From: Sneathiella sp.
GTDB lineage: Bacteria > Pseudomonadota > Alphaproteobacteria > Sneathiellales > Sneathiellaceae
DNA: 64,000 bases
Assembly (NCBI RefSeq): GCF_002694385.1
Contig: NZ_NZMB01000021.1
Coordinates: forward strand, 42,570-106,569
Direction of reading: 5' to 3'
A model generated the notes under the pieces. It saw only the letters and a program-made list of their open reading frames with translations. It made no database searches and had not been told where the DNA came from. Of the stretch, positions 1 to 8,118 are shown piece after piece. Position numbers and translations under genes: made by a program. How positions within the stretch are numbered: position 1 is the first letter of the stretch; every line of letters begins with the position of its first letter.

Positions 1-369
1 GTTACCGATCCTGACGCATACAAGCGCGGCCTTGCCTATAATGAGGAGATAGATCATCAGGCGCAGCAGCTTGCGCGCGGCTGGGAGGCATCACTGATGT
101 TTGATGCCGAGGCGGCACAGAAAGGCCGGTTGACGCTGGAGATCAAAAATGCAGCGGGTGATGCGCTCGCGGGTCTGGATGTCGATGCGACCCTTCGTCG
201 CCCCGTGATTGACGCGGGGGACCGGAAACTTACATTTACCTTTGATGGTTCCGCTTATGTTGCGGATCTCGATTTTTCCGAGCCCGGGCAGTGGGATATT
301 TCCATTCTCGCCCATGGCGGGGGATATGACATACCTTATCGGCTGGACAAGAGGATATGGGTCAAGTAG
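1..369 (+). CDS. fixH: FixH (CcoH) family protein, 5' truncated by the window
   Basis: FixH is a membrane-anchored accessory protein needed to assemble or stabilise the cbb3-type cytochrome c oxidase. The window opens inside the gene. 122 codons are readable in frame from base 1, so the N-terminal membrane segment lies outside. The visible part begins VTDPDAYKRGLAYNEEID, which resembles the FixH region just after the anchor, and continues as a beta-rich domain ending RIWVK. The fixI start lies inside the last codons (13-base overlap), the usual fixGHIS arrangement. The family call rests on the YNEEI segment and on its neighbours. Confidence 0.85.
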   Translation, partial: VTDPDAYKRGLAYNEEIDHQAQQLARGWEASLMFDAEAAQKGRLTLEIKNAAGDALAGLDVDATLRRPVIDAGDRKLTFTFDGSAYVADLDFSEPGQWDISILAHGGGYDIPYRLDKRIWVK

Positions 370-2678
370 CCCTCAAGGCACAGGATAGCCTGACGACAGG
401 ACGGTCGCATGATCTGGGCGGGAGCTGCTGTCCTGCCGGGGTATTGGCGTTTGGCGATGTCCTCTCTCCGGAGGCCGATTACAGCAATTTCGTGAGCGCC
501 GATCCCGTCGCCTTTGTCGAGGCGGATCAGGACGGCAATGCCATGTTGCATGTTTTGGTCGAGAACATGCATTGCGCCGATTGTATCCGGACGATCGAAC
601 AGACGCTTAAATCAAACCCGGCCGTCATCGAGGCGCGGGTCAACTTCTCCACACGCCGCCTGTTTCTGCGCTGGCGTCCGGATGGCATCGATGTGGCGGA
701 ACTGGTAAAGCCGGTTATCGCGCTTGGTTATCCGCTCACCCCCTATAATTCGGCCTTGATCCGGACCGCCGCGGCGGAGGAAAATGCCAAACTGCTGCGG
801 GCGCTGGCCGTTGCCGGGTTTGCGGCGGCCAATGTGATGCTGCTGTCCGTCTCTGTCTGGGCCGGGCTTTTTTCCGATGATATGGGACCGGCAACGCGCG
901 ATTTCCTGCATTGGGTGTCGGCGCTGATTGCCCTTCCGGCCGTTGCCTATGCGGGGCAGCCTTTCTTCAAATCCGCCCTGGCGGCCCTCCGCGCCGGTCG
1001 GACGAATATGGATGTGCCGATCTCCCTGGCGGTTATTCTGGCCTCTAGCATGAGCCTCGCCGAGACTATCCGCAGTGGCCACTATGTTTATTTTGATGCC
1101 TCGGTGACGCTGCTCTTTTTCCTGCTGATCGGCCGGTATCTGGATAATGCGGCGCGCAGCAAGGCCCGCAGCGCGGCGGAGCGGTTGCTGCTCCTGAAGG
1201 CGGTTGCCGCCACCGTCGTCGGGGCGGACGGCAGCCTTACAACGGTGCCCGTTGAGGCGGTGACGCCGGGCTCTCGTGTCCGCATCATGGCAGGCGACCG
1301 GTTGCCCGTTGATGGCGTTGTCGCCTTGGGCCGGTCCGAACTGGATGTCAGTCTGATTACCGGCGAAAGCCTGCCGACGGCGGTGAAGCCGGGTGAGAAT
1401 GTCTTTGCCGGGACCCTCAACCTTGGCGCACCCATTGATATTGAAGCGACGAAGACGGGTGACAACACGCTGCTCGGCGATATTGTCAGGCTGATGGAGG
1501 CGGCAGAGCAGGGACGGGCGAAATATGTCCGCCTCGCGGACCGGTTGTCGCGCTATTACGCGCCGGTCGTGCATCTGCTGGCGGCGTTGACTTTTATCGG
1601 CTGGTGGATCTATGCGGCGAGTTGGCAGATTGCCCTGATGCAGGCGGTGGCGCTGCTGATCATTACCTGTCCATGCGCCCTTGGCCTTGCGGTGCCGGTC
1701 GTGCAGGTGGTGGCGAGCGGTCGGCTGCTGATGAAAGGGATACTTGTGAAGGCCGCTGACGGGCTGGAACGTCTTGCCGTGGTGGATACAATTGTCTTTG
1801 ACAAGACGGGAACGCTGACCGAAGGCCGTCTTGATCTGGTCAACCGGGATGAGATTGAGGAAGCCGACCTGCTGCTTGCGGCCCGGTTGGGTCAGCACAG
1901 CCGTCATCCGCTGGCGCGGGCCATTGCGCGGGCCGGGGGGGCGGCGGGCCCGGGTCTCGATGTCATTGAATGCCCGGGTGAAGGCCTTAAAACTATTCAG
2001 GCGAATGATGAAATCCGCCTTGGCAGCCGTGCTTTCTGTGGTGTGGCAGAGGATGCGGCAGCCGACAAGCAGGCAGGGCCGGAGCTCTGGCTGAAGCGCG
2101 CGGATGGCACGGAAGTGCAGTTTCGCTTCCGCGATCATTTGCGGGCGGATGCGTATGATGTCATCCGGGATTTAAAGGCGCGCGGATATATGATCGCCCT
2201 TCTCTCCGGTGATCGGCAGGCGGTTGTTGCGGAGTTGGCCGCAGAACTTGGCATTGACAACTGGCAGGCGCAGCAGAAGCCGGAAGATAAGGTCGCCTGT
2301 CTGGAAAGCCTCGCTAAAGCGGGACGCAAAGTGCTGATGGTCGGGGACGGCCTGAATGACGCACCGGCGCTTGCGTCTGCCCATGTCTCCCTTTCCCCGG
2401 CGACCGCCGCTGATATCAGTCAGACGGCGGCGGATTTCATCTTTCAGGGACGGCAACTCTCGGCGGTGGGGGAAGCGATTTTTGTAGCGCGCGCCTCGCG
2501 GCGTCTGATCCTTGAAAATTTTGCATTGGCCTTTCTGTACAACGGGGTTGCCATCCCGCTTGCCGTGCTTGGCTTTGTGACTCCGCTGATTGCGGCGGTG
2601 GCCATGTCGTCATCATCGCTCGCGGTGTGCCTTAACTCGCTACGGCTGCGGTCCCGGAAGATGGGCGGTGCGTCATGA
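357..2678 (+). CDS. fixI: FixI/CcoI copper-translocating P1B-type ATPase
   Basis: FixI (CcoI) is a P-type ATPase that moves copper across the inner membrane for insertion into cbb3 cytochrome oxidase. The 773-residue protein has a Cys-containing N-terminal tail (GGSCCPAG) and a heavy-metal-associated domain with MHCADC near residues 70-75. The transmembrane CPC motif (TCPCALGL) is near residue 437, the phosphorylation site DKTGT near 481, an RHPLA (HP) motif follows, and the hinge MVGDGLNDAP is near 660. The length fits the family. It overlaps fixH by 13 bases and fixS by 4 (ATGA), so the three are probably translationally coupled. A general CopA-type exporter is the alternative, but the flanking fixH and fixS argue for FixI. 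Confidence 0.95.
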   Translation: MGQVALKAQDSLTTGRSHDLGGSCCPAGVLAFGDVLSPEADYSNFVSADPVAFVEADQDGNAMLHVLVENMHCADCIRTIEQTLKSNPAVIEARVNFSTRRLFLRWRPDGIDVAELVKPVIALGYPLTPYNSALIRTAAAEENAKLLRALAVAGFAAANVMLLSVSVWAGLFSDDMGPATRDFLHWVSALIALPAVAYAGQPFFKSALAALRAGRTNMDVPISLAVILASSMSLAETIRSGHYVYFDASVTLLFFLLIGRYLDNAARSKARSAAERLLLLKAVAATVVGADGSLTTVPVEAVTPGSRVRIMAGDRLPVDGVVALGRSELDVSLITGESLPTAVKPGENVFAGTLNLGAPIDIEATKTGDNTLLGDIVRLMEAAEQGRAKYVRLADRLSRYYAPVVHLLAALTFIGWWIYAASWQIALMQAVALLIITCPCALGLAVPVVQVVASGRLLMKGILVKAADGLERLAVVDTIVFDKTGTLTEGRLDLVNRDEIEEADLLLAARLGQHSRHPLARAIARAGGAAGPGLDVIECPGEGLKTIQANDEIRLGSRAFCGVAEDAAADKQAGPELWLKRADGTEVQFRFRDHLRADAYDVIRDLKARGYMIALLSGDRQAVVAELAAELGIDNWQAQQKPEDKVACLESLAKAGRKVLMVGDGLNDAPALASAHVSLSPATAADISQTAADFIFQGRQLSAVGEAIFVARASRRLILENFALAFLYNGVAIPLAVLGFVTPLIAAVAMSSSSLAVCLNSLRLRSRKMGGAS

Positions 2679-2830
2679 ATGTGCTGATTTACCTTATTCC
2701 CGTTGCTCTCTTTCTCGGGGGACTCGGCCTTGTCGCCTTTCTGTGGAGCCTCAAAAGCGGCCAGTATGAGGATCTCGACGGTGCGGCGAACCGTATCCTG
2801 ATCGACGATGAGGATCAGGATATTTGCTGA
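2675..2830 (+). CDS. fixS: FixS/CcoS small cbb3 oxidase assembly protein
   Basis: This 51-residue protein is short enough to be missed by length cut-offs. It starts MNVLIYLIPVALFLGGLGL, a single membrane segment, and continues WSLKSGQYEDLDGAANRIL, which matches the CcoS signature of a tryptophan after the helix followed by SGQYEDLDG. It ends in an acidic tail (IDDEDQDIC). CcoS is needed to insert redox cofactors into cbb3 oxidase. The ATG overlaps the fixI stop as ATGA. The oxidase structural genes are not in the window and would be expected upstream. Confidence 0.93.
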   Translation: MNVLIYLIPVALFLGGLGLVAFLWSLKSGQYEDLDGAANRILIDDEDQDIC

Positions 2831-2925
2831 TCGCTTGGTGCATAGCCTTTGCTGAAGGCTGGCGGTTTCTTTTTTCTCCTGATACTCTGGCTACCCAAAA
2901 GACAAAAAGGTAGCGTTTATTCATC

Positions 2926-3666
2926 ATGGCAATCTGGGGAAAAATTCTGGGTGGTGCGGCCGGCCTGCTGATCGGTGGCCCGCTGGGGGCTCTGGTGGGC
3001 GGCCTCGCCGGTCACGCGATGGACAAATACCGCGAGAGCACGGCGGAAGGCGGAGAGCAGATCGGCCCGCATCAGGTCAAGCAGGTGGCCTTCACCATTG
3101 CGGTGATTGCTCTCGGCGCGAAGATGGCCAAGGCTGATGGCGTCGTTACGCGGGAAGAAATCAATGCCTTCAAGAAAGTCTTCCGCATTCCCCCCAATGA
3201 GGAAAAGAATGTCGGCCGCGTCTTTAACATGGCGCGGCAGGATACGGCGGGATATGAGGAATATGCGGCGCAGGTCGCGCGGATGTTCCGCGATACGCCG
3301 CAGTTGATGGAGGATCTGCTGCATGGCCTCTTCACCATTGCCATGGCGGACGGGGTTCTGCATCCGGCCGAAGATGATTATCTCCGGAATGTGGCGGCCA
3401 TCTTCGGGTTTGATGACGCGGCCTATGCCCGTATCCGCAGCTATCACGCGAAGGATGGGGAGGAGGATCCCTATCAGATTCTTGGCGTGGCGCCTGATGT
3501 TTCGGATATGGACCTTAAAAAGGCCTATCGACGACTGATCCGGGAAAATCACCCCGACAAGGTGATTGCCGATGGTCTGCCGCAGGAATTTGTTGATGTC
3601 GCCAATGCCAAGCTTGCGAAAATAAACGCTGCCTATGATCAGGTTGCGAAGTGGCGCGGCCTATAG
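2926..3666 (+). CDS. DjlA-like co-chaperone (TerB domain plus C-terminal J domain)
   Basis: The 246-residue protein begins with a glycine-rich hydrophobic stretch (AAGLLIGGPLGALVGGLAGH, residues about 11-30) that could insert in the membrane. A helical TerB/DjlA-like domain follows at about residues 45-165, containing two related segments, MAKADGVVTREE and MADGVLHPAEDD. A J domain lies at about 180-245 with the essential HPDK tetrapeptide (ENHPDK). DjlA-type proteins stimulate DnaK at the inner membrane. The start has no strong ribosome site. The gene lies 95 bases after fixS and 13 bases before the exporter gene. The client is unknown. Confidence 0.85.
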   Translation: MAIWGKILGGAAGLLIGGPLGALVGGLAGHAMDKYRESTAEGGEQIGPHQVKQVAFTIAVIALGAKMAKADGVVTREEINAFKKVFRIPPNEEKNVGRVFNMARQDTAGYEEYAAQVARMFRDTPQLMEDLLHGLFTIAMADGVLHPAEDDYLRNVAAIFGFDDAAYARIRSYHAKDGEEDPYQILGVAPDVSDMDLKKAYRRLIRENHPDKVIADGLPQEFVDVANAKLAKINAAYDQVAKWRGL

Positions 3667-3679
3667 ATCGGATAAAAAA

Positions 3680-4561
3680 GTGAAACATAAAGATCTTGCC
3701 CTGATCTTGCTGGTCAATATTCTCTGGTCGTCGAATTTTCTCGCCGCCAAGGTCGGCCTTGAAGAATTTCCGCCCCTGTTTTTTACGGCAACCCGGTTTT
3801 TTATCGTCGTGCTGGTTCTGCTGCCGTTCATTTCCCTGCCGCATGGCAACTGGCGGAAAATTATACTTGTCGGCATCATTATGGGCGTGCTGCATTATTG
3901 GCTGATGTTCTGGGGGCTGTCGATTGCGCCGGATATTTCCTCGGTTGCGATCATCAACCAGACCTTCATTCCCTTTTCAACCATTCTGGCGGTCCTTTTC
4001 CTGAAGGAACGTATCGGCTGGCAGCGCAGCTTCGCCATTCTCCTCGCCTTTGCCGGAGTGATGGTGATCGGATTTGATCCGGTGATCTTCGCCAATCTCC
4101 TGTCACCCGTACTGGTGCTGGTCGCCTCTTTCCTTGTAGCACTGAATATGGTGATTGTCCGCACCATGCAGGGGGTGAGCGCAGTCAATCTCACCTTCTG
4201 GACATCAGCGATCGGTGTCGTGCCATTGTTCCTGCTTTCCCTTGTGATTGAGGAGGGGCATATGACGGTGGTTCGAACCGCGGGGTGGGAGCAGTGGACC
4301 GCCGTTGCCTATTCGGCAATCGGCGCGACTGTGGTCGGCCATGGGCTCGCCAACTATCTCATCAAACGCTATCCGGTCAGTACGGTGGCGCCCTATTATC
4401 TGCTGGTGCCGGTACTCGCGGTGCTGATCGGTGTCGTATTCTGGGGGGATGTTCTGACGCCGGAACTGATCTCCGGTGGCCTCATGGTAATGGCCGGGGT
4501 ATCGATCATCACCTTTCGGTCGGCCCGCCGACAGGAGAAAAAGGCCGCCCATGACGCCTGA
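3680..4561 (+). CDS. EamA/DMT-family transporter
   Basis: This is a drug/metabolite transporter superfamily protein with about ten predicted membrane segments in two EamA halves. Family-like features are the opening LVNILWSSNFLAAKVGL and AIGATVVGHGLANYLIKRYP in the second half. I chose the GTG at 3680 (VKHKDLALIL, 293 residues) because the longer reading from 3635 would lie inside djlA. The Shine-Dalgarno sequence is weak. The gene overlaps ampD by 11 bases. The substrate cannot be read from the sequence; family members export amino acids, nucleosides or other metabolites. Confidence 0.85.
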   Translation: MKHKDLALILLVNILWSSNFLAAKVGLEEFPPLFFTATRFFIVVLVLLPFISLPHGNWRKIILVGIIMGVLHYWLMFWGLSIAPDISSVAIINQTFIPFSTILAVLFLKERIGWQRSFAILLAFAGVMVIGFDPVIFANLLSPVLVLVASFLVALNMVIVRTMQGVSAVNLTFWTSAIGVVPLFLLSLVIEEGHMTVVRTAGWEQWTAVAYSAIGATVVGHGLANYLIKRYPVSTVAPYYLLVPVLAVLIGVVFWGDVLTPELISGGLMVMAGVSIITFRSARRQEKKAAHDA

Positions 4562-5303
4562 GAGAATCATTGCGGCGCCATCGCCCAATTCCGATGACCG
4601 CGAGGACGGCGTCCGGGTCGATATGCTGGTCCTGCATTATACCGGCATGCAAAGCGGCAGGGGGGCGATCGAGCGTCTTTGCGATCCCGAGGCGAAGGTC
4701 AGCGCCCATTATGTGGTGGAAGAAGACGGGCGGATTTTCAAGCTGGTGGAGGAGGAGAGGCGCGCCTGGCACGCGGGGGTGTCCTTCTGGCGGGGGGCAA
4801 AGGATATCAATGCCCGTTCCGTCGGGATCGAAATTGTCAATCCCGGGCATGAATTCGGCTATCGTGCCTTTCCCGCGCCGCAGATGGCCTCGGTGGCGGC
4901 ACTTGCCGCGGATATTGTATCGCGGCATCAAATACCATCCCGCAATGTTGTGGGCCATTCCGATGTGGCACCAATGCGGAAAGAGGACCCGGGGGAGTTG
5001 TTCGACTGGCAATGGCTCGCCGGGCAAGGGGTTGGCCTTTGGCCGGAGACGGAGGAGACACCGAAAGGCGATATGCGAACAGTCAGCCCTGGAATGGCGG
5101 GGAAAAGCGTGAAGGATTTGCGGCAAGCCCTTGCCGAAATCGGCTATGAGGTGGCGGTGGATGGAGAGTATGACGCCGGGCTTGAGTGTGTCATCCGCGC
5201 CTTTCAGAGGCACTGGCGCCCTCTGCGCGTTGACGGTATCGCGGACAAGGAGACTCAGGCGCGCCTTCACGCGGTGCTGGTGCAAGTTCGCCGCTTGACT
5301 TGA
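4551..5303 (+). CDS. ampD: N-acetylmuramoyl-L-alanine amidase, AmpD type with peptidoglycan-binding domain
   Basis: This 250-residue enzyme would cleave the lactyl-L-Ala bond of muropeptides during cell-wall recycling. The amidase_2 domain spans about residues 20-165. It shows VDMLVLHYTGM with the first zinc histidine, AWHAGVSFWRG, SVGIEIVNPG and VVGHSDVAPMRKEDPG with further zinc ligands and the catalytic region. A C-terminal peptidoglycan-binding domain at about 180-250 (VKDLRQALAEIGYEVAVDGEYD) is absent from short cytosolic AmpD. No signal peptide is visible, so cytosolic 1,6-anhydro-muropeptide recycling is likely but not certain. The rnpB promoter overlaps the last codons. Confidence 0.88.
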   Translation: MTPERIIAAPSPNSDDREDGVRVDMLVLHYTGMQSGRGAIERLCDPEAKVSAHYVVEEDGRIFKLVEEERRAWHAGVSFWRGAKDINARSVGIEIVNPGHEFGYRAFPAPQMASVAALAADIVSRHQIPSRNVVGHSDVAPMRKEDPGELFDWQWLAGQGVGLWPETEETPKGDMRTVSPGMAGKSVKDLRQALAEIGYEVAVDGEYDAGLECVIRAFQRHWRPLRVDGIADKETQARLHAVLVQVRRLT

Positions 5304-5323
5304 TGCGCGCATCTCCCTAGTTA
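5295..5323 (+). promoter_or_regulatory. rnpB promoter
   Basis: A sigma-70-like promoter reads TTGACT (5295-5300), a 17-base spacer, then TAGTTA (5318-5323). Its -35 box lies in the last codons of ampD. The predicted start, 6-7 bases downstream, coincides with the first base of the RNase P P1 helix at 5330. I infer this from spacing and position. Confidence 0.7.
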
Positions 5324-5329
5324 GAGACC

Positions 5330-5706
<377 letters not shown>

Positions 5707-6010
5707 ATTTTATTGTCCCTCGAATGTTTCGATACGGCCGCTCCGCTTTCCGTCGCGATTGCCTGTCTCCTGACCAACTGGTCGGTCAGGTTCTTGGGTG
5801 CGGTTATTGCCCATATATATAACCGTGATGTGCGGCTCCTTATATCAGGAAAGCGCGAATCTCTCCTTAATTTACACGAATTGGCGATGAATTTTTCGCA
5901 GTTCGCGGTCGATTTATCCTGACTGAAAAAATGCATGGGGGCTTGTCCGGGAAGCGCATTCGCAGATAAAGCTGCCATCATTTTTCCACTGTTCTGGTAA
6001 ATGCGAAAAA

Positions 6011-6025
6011 GAACAAAAAAAGAAC
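6011..6025. promoter_or_regulatory. Possible LexA (SOS) box, GAAC-N7-GAAC
   Basis: GAAC at 6011-6014 and GAAC at 6022-6025 are separated by exactly seven A residues. Direct repeats of this form (GTTC-N7-GTTC on the other strand) are the known LexA operator of alphaproteobacteria. CATAAT at 6025-6030 could be an overlapping -10. Only eight bases are specified, so a chance match is possible. No SOS gene lies immediately downstream; the next gene is mraZ. Confidence 0.4.
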
Positions 6026-6151
6026 ATAATGGAAATTATGCATTACTTTCAACAAATGGATTGATGATTTTTGACGGCATAATAACCGCGAAAATTTTAC
6101 TTGTTTTTGACCGAAATAAGGCGCGGAAATCCCTGAAAATCAGGGCATTTT

Positions 6152-6204
6152 CCATTGACTTCCATAATATCCCATGATATCCCAGATTTATCCATTTTAC
6201 GCCA
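6152..6204 (-). promoter_or_regulatory. MraZ operator: six TGG/CCA repeats at 10-base spacing
   Basis: CCA occurs at 6152, 6162, 6172, 6182, 6192 and 6202, exactly ten bases apart. Read on the minus strand this is six copies of TGG-N7, two of them TGGG. MraZ binds TGGGN repeats spaced by five bases, that is, with a 10-base period, and represses its own operon. The array ends 96 bases before the mraZ ATG. A possible promoter overlaps it: TTGACT at 6155-6160, 17 bases, then TATCCC at 6178-6183 preceded by an extended TGA. Confidence 0.8.
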
Positions 6205-6300
6205 GAAGTGTTTAAAATCCCGGCGGGCGCCGGAAATTCATAAGCAGCGGTCTGTAATTTCTGCGAAAAGTGGCAAGTTTTTTTGGGGGGTGTCGCCTTT

Positions 6301-6756
6301 ATGGCCCTGTTTCTGTCCACATATGTCAACAAGATCGACAAGAAGGGGCGCGTCTCTGTTCCGGCCCGCTTCCGCACGGTCCTTGCGGGCAAGGGCTTTG
6401 ACAGTGTCGTGCTGTTCCCCACGGTCAATGGCGATGCGATTGACGGTTGCGGCATGGATGTGATGGAGCGGCTGCTGGAAAAGATCGGCGGGTTTGATCC
6501 TCTGTCCGAAGACCGGGAAAGCTATGCCGATGCGCTGATGAGTGATGCGATCGAGCTCACCATTGACGGCGACGGCCGGATCATGATCCCGCTCGACATG
6601 CTTGAGAATGCCGGGATTGACGGGCAATGCGCTTTTGTCGGGCGTGGTGACAGCTTCCAGATCTGGCAGCCCGAGGCCTTCGAAATTCGCAAGAAGGAAG
6701 CCCGTACGCGCGCGGCGAACAAGCGCGCCTCAAGCGCGGGAGGTGGCGATGACTGA
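6301..6756 (+). CDS. mraZ: MraZ, dcw-cluster transcriptional regulator
   Basis: MraZ is a DNA-binding protein with two AbrB/SpoVT-like repeats that forms ring-shaped oligomers and controls the dcw operon. The 151-residue product shows both signatures: STYVNKIDKKGRVSVPARFR near the N-terminus and TIDGDGRIMIPLDML near residue 85. The ATG at 6301 follows a GGGGGG run (6285-6290) that may serve as ribosome site. An upstream TTG at 6283 would add six residues and is less likely. It overlaps rsmH by 8 bases. The phased operator upstream points to autoregulation. Confidence 0.95.
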   Translation: MALFLSTYVNKIDKKGRVSVPARFRTVLAGKGFDSVVLFPTVNGDAIDGCGMDVMERLLEKIGGFDPLSEDRESYADALMSDAIELTIDGDGRIMIPLDMLENAGIDGQCAFVGRGDSFQIWQPEAFEIRKKEARTRAANKRASSAGGGDD

Positions 6757-7708
6757 TCGCAAGCCGCCGCATATTTCTGTGTTGCTACGGGAAGTGATTG
6801 ACATTCTCGCGCCGAAAGACGGCGGCGTTTATGTCGATGGCACCTTTGGCGCCGGCGGGTATTCCCGCGCCATACTGGAGGCGGCGGATTGCCAGGTTTA
6901 CGGCATTGATCGCGACCCTTTTGCGATTGATATGGGGCGCAAGATGGCAGGCGAGTTTGCCGGGCGCCTGGTGATGGTTGAAGGCTGCTACGCCGATATG
7001 GAGGCGTTGCTGGCCGAACAGGATATATATGCGGTGGATGGAATCGCCCTCGATATCGGGGTGTCCTCCATGCAGATTGACGAGGCGGAGCGGGGTTTTT
7101 CCTTCATGCGGGAAGGGCCTCTTGATATGCGCATGTCCGGCACGGGCCGGACGGCGGCCGAGATCGTCAATGAAGAATCTGAAGCGGAACTTGCCAGGAT
7201 TATTTTTGTGTATGGCGAGGAGCAAAGATCGCGTGCGATTGCACGTGCAGTAGCCGAGAGGCGCGAGTTGGCGCCTTTCAAGAGTACAGTTGAGTTAGCG
7301 GAAGTGGTGGCTTCGGTTGTGCGCCCAACAGGAAAGGGCATACATCCGGCGACGCGTACCTTCCAAGCGTTGCGTATAGTAGTAAATGATGAACTAGGGC
7401 AGCTGGTCCAGGGCCTGGCCGCATCCGAGCGATTGCTTACTCCCGGCGGTCGTCTTGCGGTTGTGTCTTTTCACAGTCTTGAAGACCGACGCGTCAAAAA
7501 CTTCCTGTCAGCAAGGTCTGAAGGGCGTGCCAGGCCGTCTCGTCATGTTCCTGTCTCGGACGAGGGGCCAGCTCCCACTTTCAAATTGATCAAGCGCGGG
7601 TCTATCAAGGCCCGTGCTGATGAATTGGCGGTCAATCCCCGCTCCCGCTCTGCCCGTCTCAGAGGGGCGATCAGAACGGAGGCGCCCGCCTGGACGGAGG
7701 CGGCATGA
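6749..7708 (+). CDS. rsmH: 16S rRNA (cytosine(1402)-N(4))-methyltransferase
   Basis: RsmH (MraW) methylates N4 of C1402 in 16S rRNA using S-adenosylmethionine. The ATG inside the end of mraZ gives MTDRKPPHISVLLREVIDIL, the normal start of the family, and 319 residues. Motifs include YVDGTFGAGGYSRAIL (SAM binding), IALDIGVSSMQID, RGFSFMREGPLDMRM, GIHPATRTFQALRI and VVSFHSLEDRRVKNF. It overlaps ftsL by 4 bases. Codons between about 7210 and 7430 are unlike the rest, with many GTA, TTA, CTA, ATA, ACA and CCA, although the protein motifs stay intact. Confidence 0.97.
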   Translation: MTDRKPPHISVLLREVIDILAPKDGGVYVDGTFGAGGYSRAILEAADCQVYGIDRDPFAIDMGRKMAGEFAGRLVMVEGCYADMEALLAEQDIYAVDGIALDIGVSSMQIDEAERGFSFMREGPLDMRMSGTGRTAAEIVNEESEAELARIIFVYGEEQRSRAIARAVAERRELAPFKSTVELAEVVASVVRPTGKGIHPATRTFQALRIVVNDELGQLVQGLAASERLLTPGGRLAVVSFHSLEDRRVKNFLSARSEGRARPSRHVPVSDEGPAPTFKLIKRGSIKARADELAVNPRSRSARLRGAIRTEAPAWTEAA

Positions 7709-8118
7709 AGTTGAAACTGACAGTGCTGTCGCTTGTATTGCTTGGGGGTGTTTCCTACGGGTTGTACCAGCTTTCCTATGAGGTGCAGGCACTGGAACGC
7801 GAATATGCGGCCCTCAACGAGAATATTGTCAAGAATAGGGAGGCCATCCGTATCCTGAAGGCGGAGTGGACTTATCAGAACCGGCCTGATGTCCTGCAGG
7901 CGCTTGCCGGAAAATATCTACCGCTTCTGCTGATCGCGCCGTATCAGGTGGCCTCTGTAGCCGAAGTACCCTATCCGGCCGTCGATCCGGAAAAATTTTC
8001 CGTGCCGGTGCCGCAATATAATCCGCATCGCAATTATACGCCCGTTGTTCCGGCCAGACCTGTGCCGAACGGACCTGTCCAACTCGCGACCTTTACGCGC
8101 GGGGGAGCTGTGCAATGA
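7705..8118 (+). CDS. ftsL: Cell division protein FtsL
   Basis: FtsL is a bitopic divisome protein that works with FtsB/DivIC and FtsQ to activate FtsW-FtsI. The 137-residue protein has a short cytosolic start, one membrane helix at about residues 4-22 (LTVLSLVLLGGVSYGLYQL) and a periplasmic coiled coil at about 25-60. The pattern RILKAEWTYQNRPDVLQALA in the coiled coil is typical of alphaproteobacterial FtsL. It overlaps both neighbours by 4 bases. The proline-rich tail (PARPVPNGPVQ) is poorly conserved in the family. Confidence 0.9.
   Translation: MKLKLTVLSLVLLGGVSYGLYQLSYEVQALEREYAALNENIVKNREAIRILKAEWTYQNRPDVLQALAGKYLPLLLIAPYQVASVAEVPYPAVDPEKFSVPVPQYNPHRNYTPVVPARPVPNGPVQLATFTRGGAVQ

Larger units (their letters stand above)
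5707..6300. other. Long regulatory intergenic region between rnpB and mraZ
   Basis: No protein gene is supported here. The region is AT-rich compared with its surroundings. It contains a hairpin at 5769-5790 (CCTGACC, 8-base loop, GGTCAGG), a GAAC-N7-GAAC element at 6011-6025, a perfect CCCTGA-AAA-TCAGGG dyad at 6131-6145 and the phased CCA repeats at 6152-6204. Short frames such as 6064-6177 (37 codons) lack ribosome sites. It presumably holds the promoters of the dcw cluster. Confidence 0.8.

Noticed and set aside
612-2138. 508-codon minus-strand open frame inside fixI
   Set aside because: It lies antisense to a clear P-type ATPase, has a His/Arg/Gln-rich composition typical of reverse frames in GC-biased genes, and shows no motif.
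6064-6177. 37-codon frame downstream of the LexA-like box, considered as a SidA-like SOS peptide
   Set aside because: It has no ribosome site, no membrane segment and overlaps the MraZ operator.
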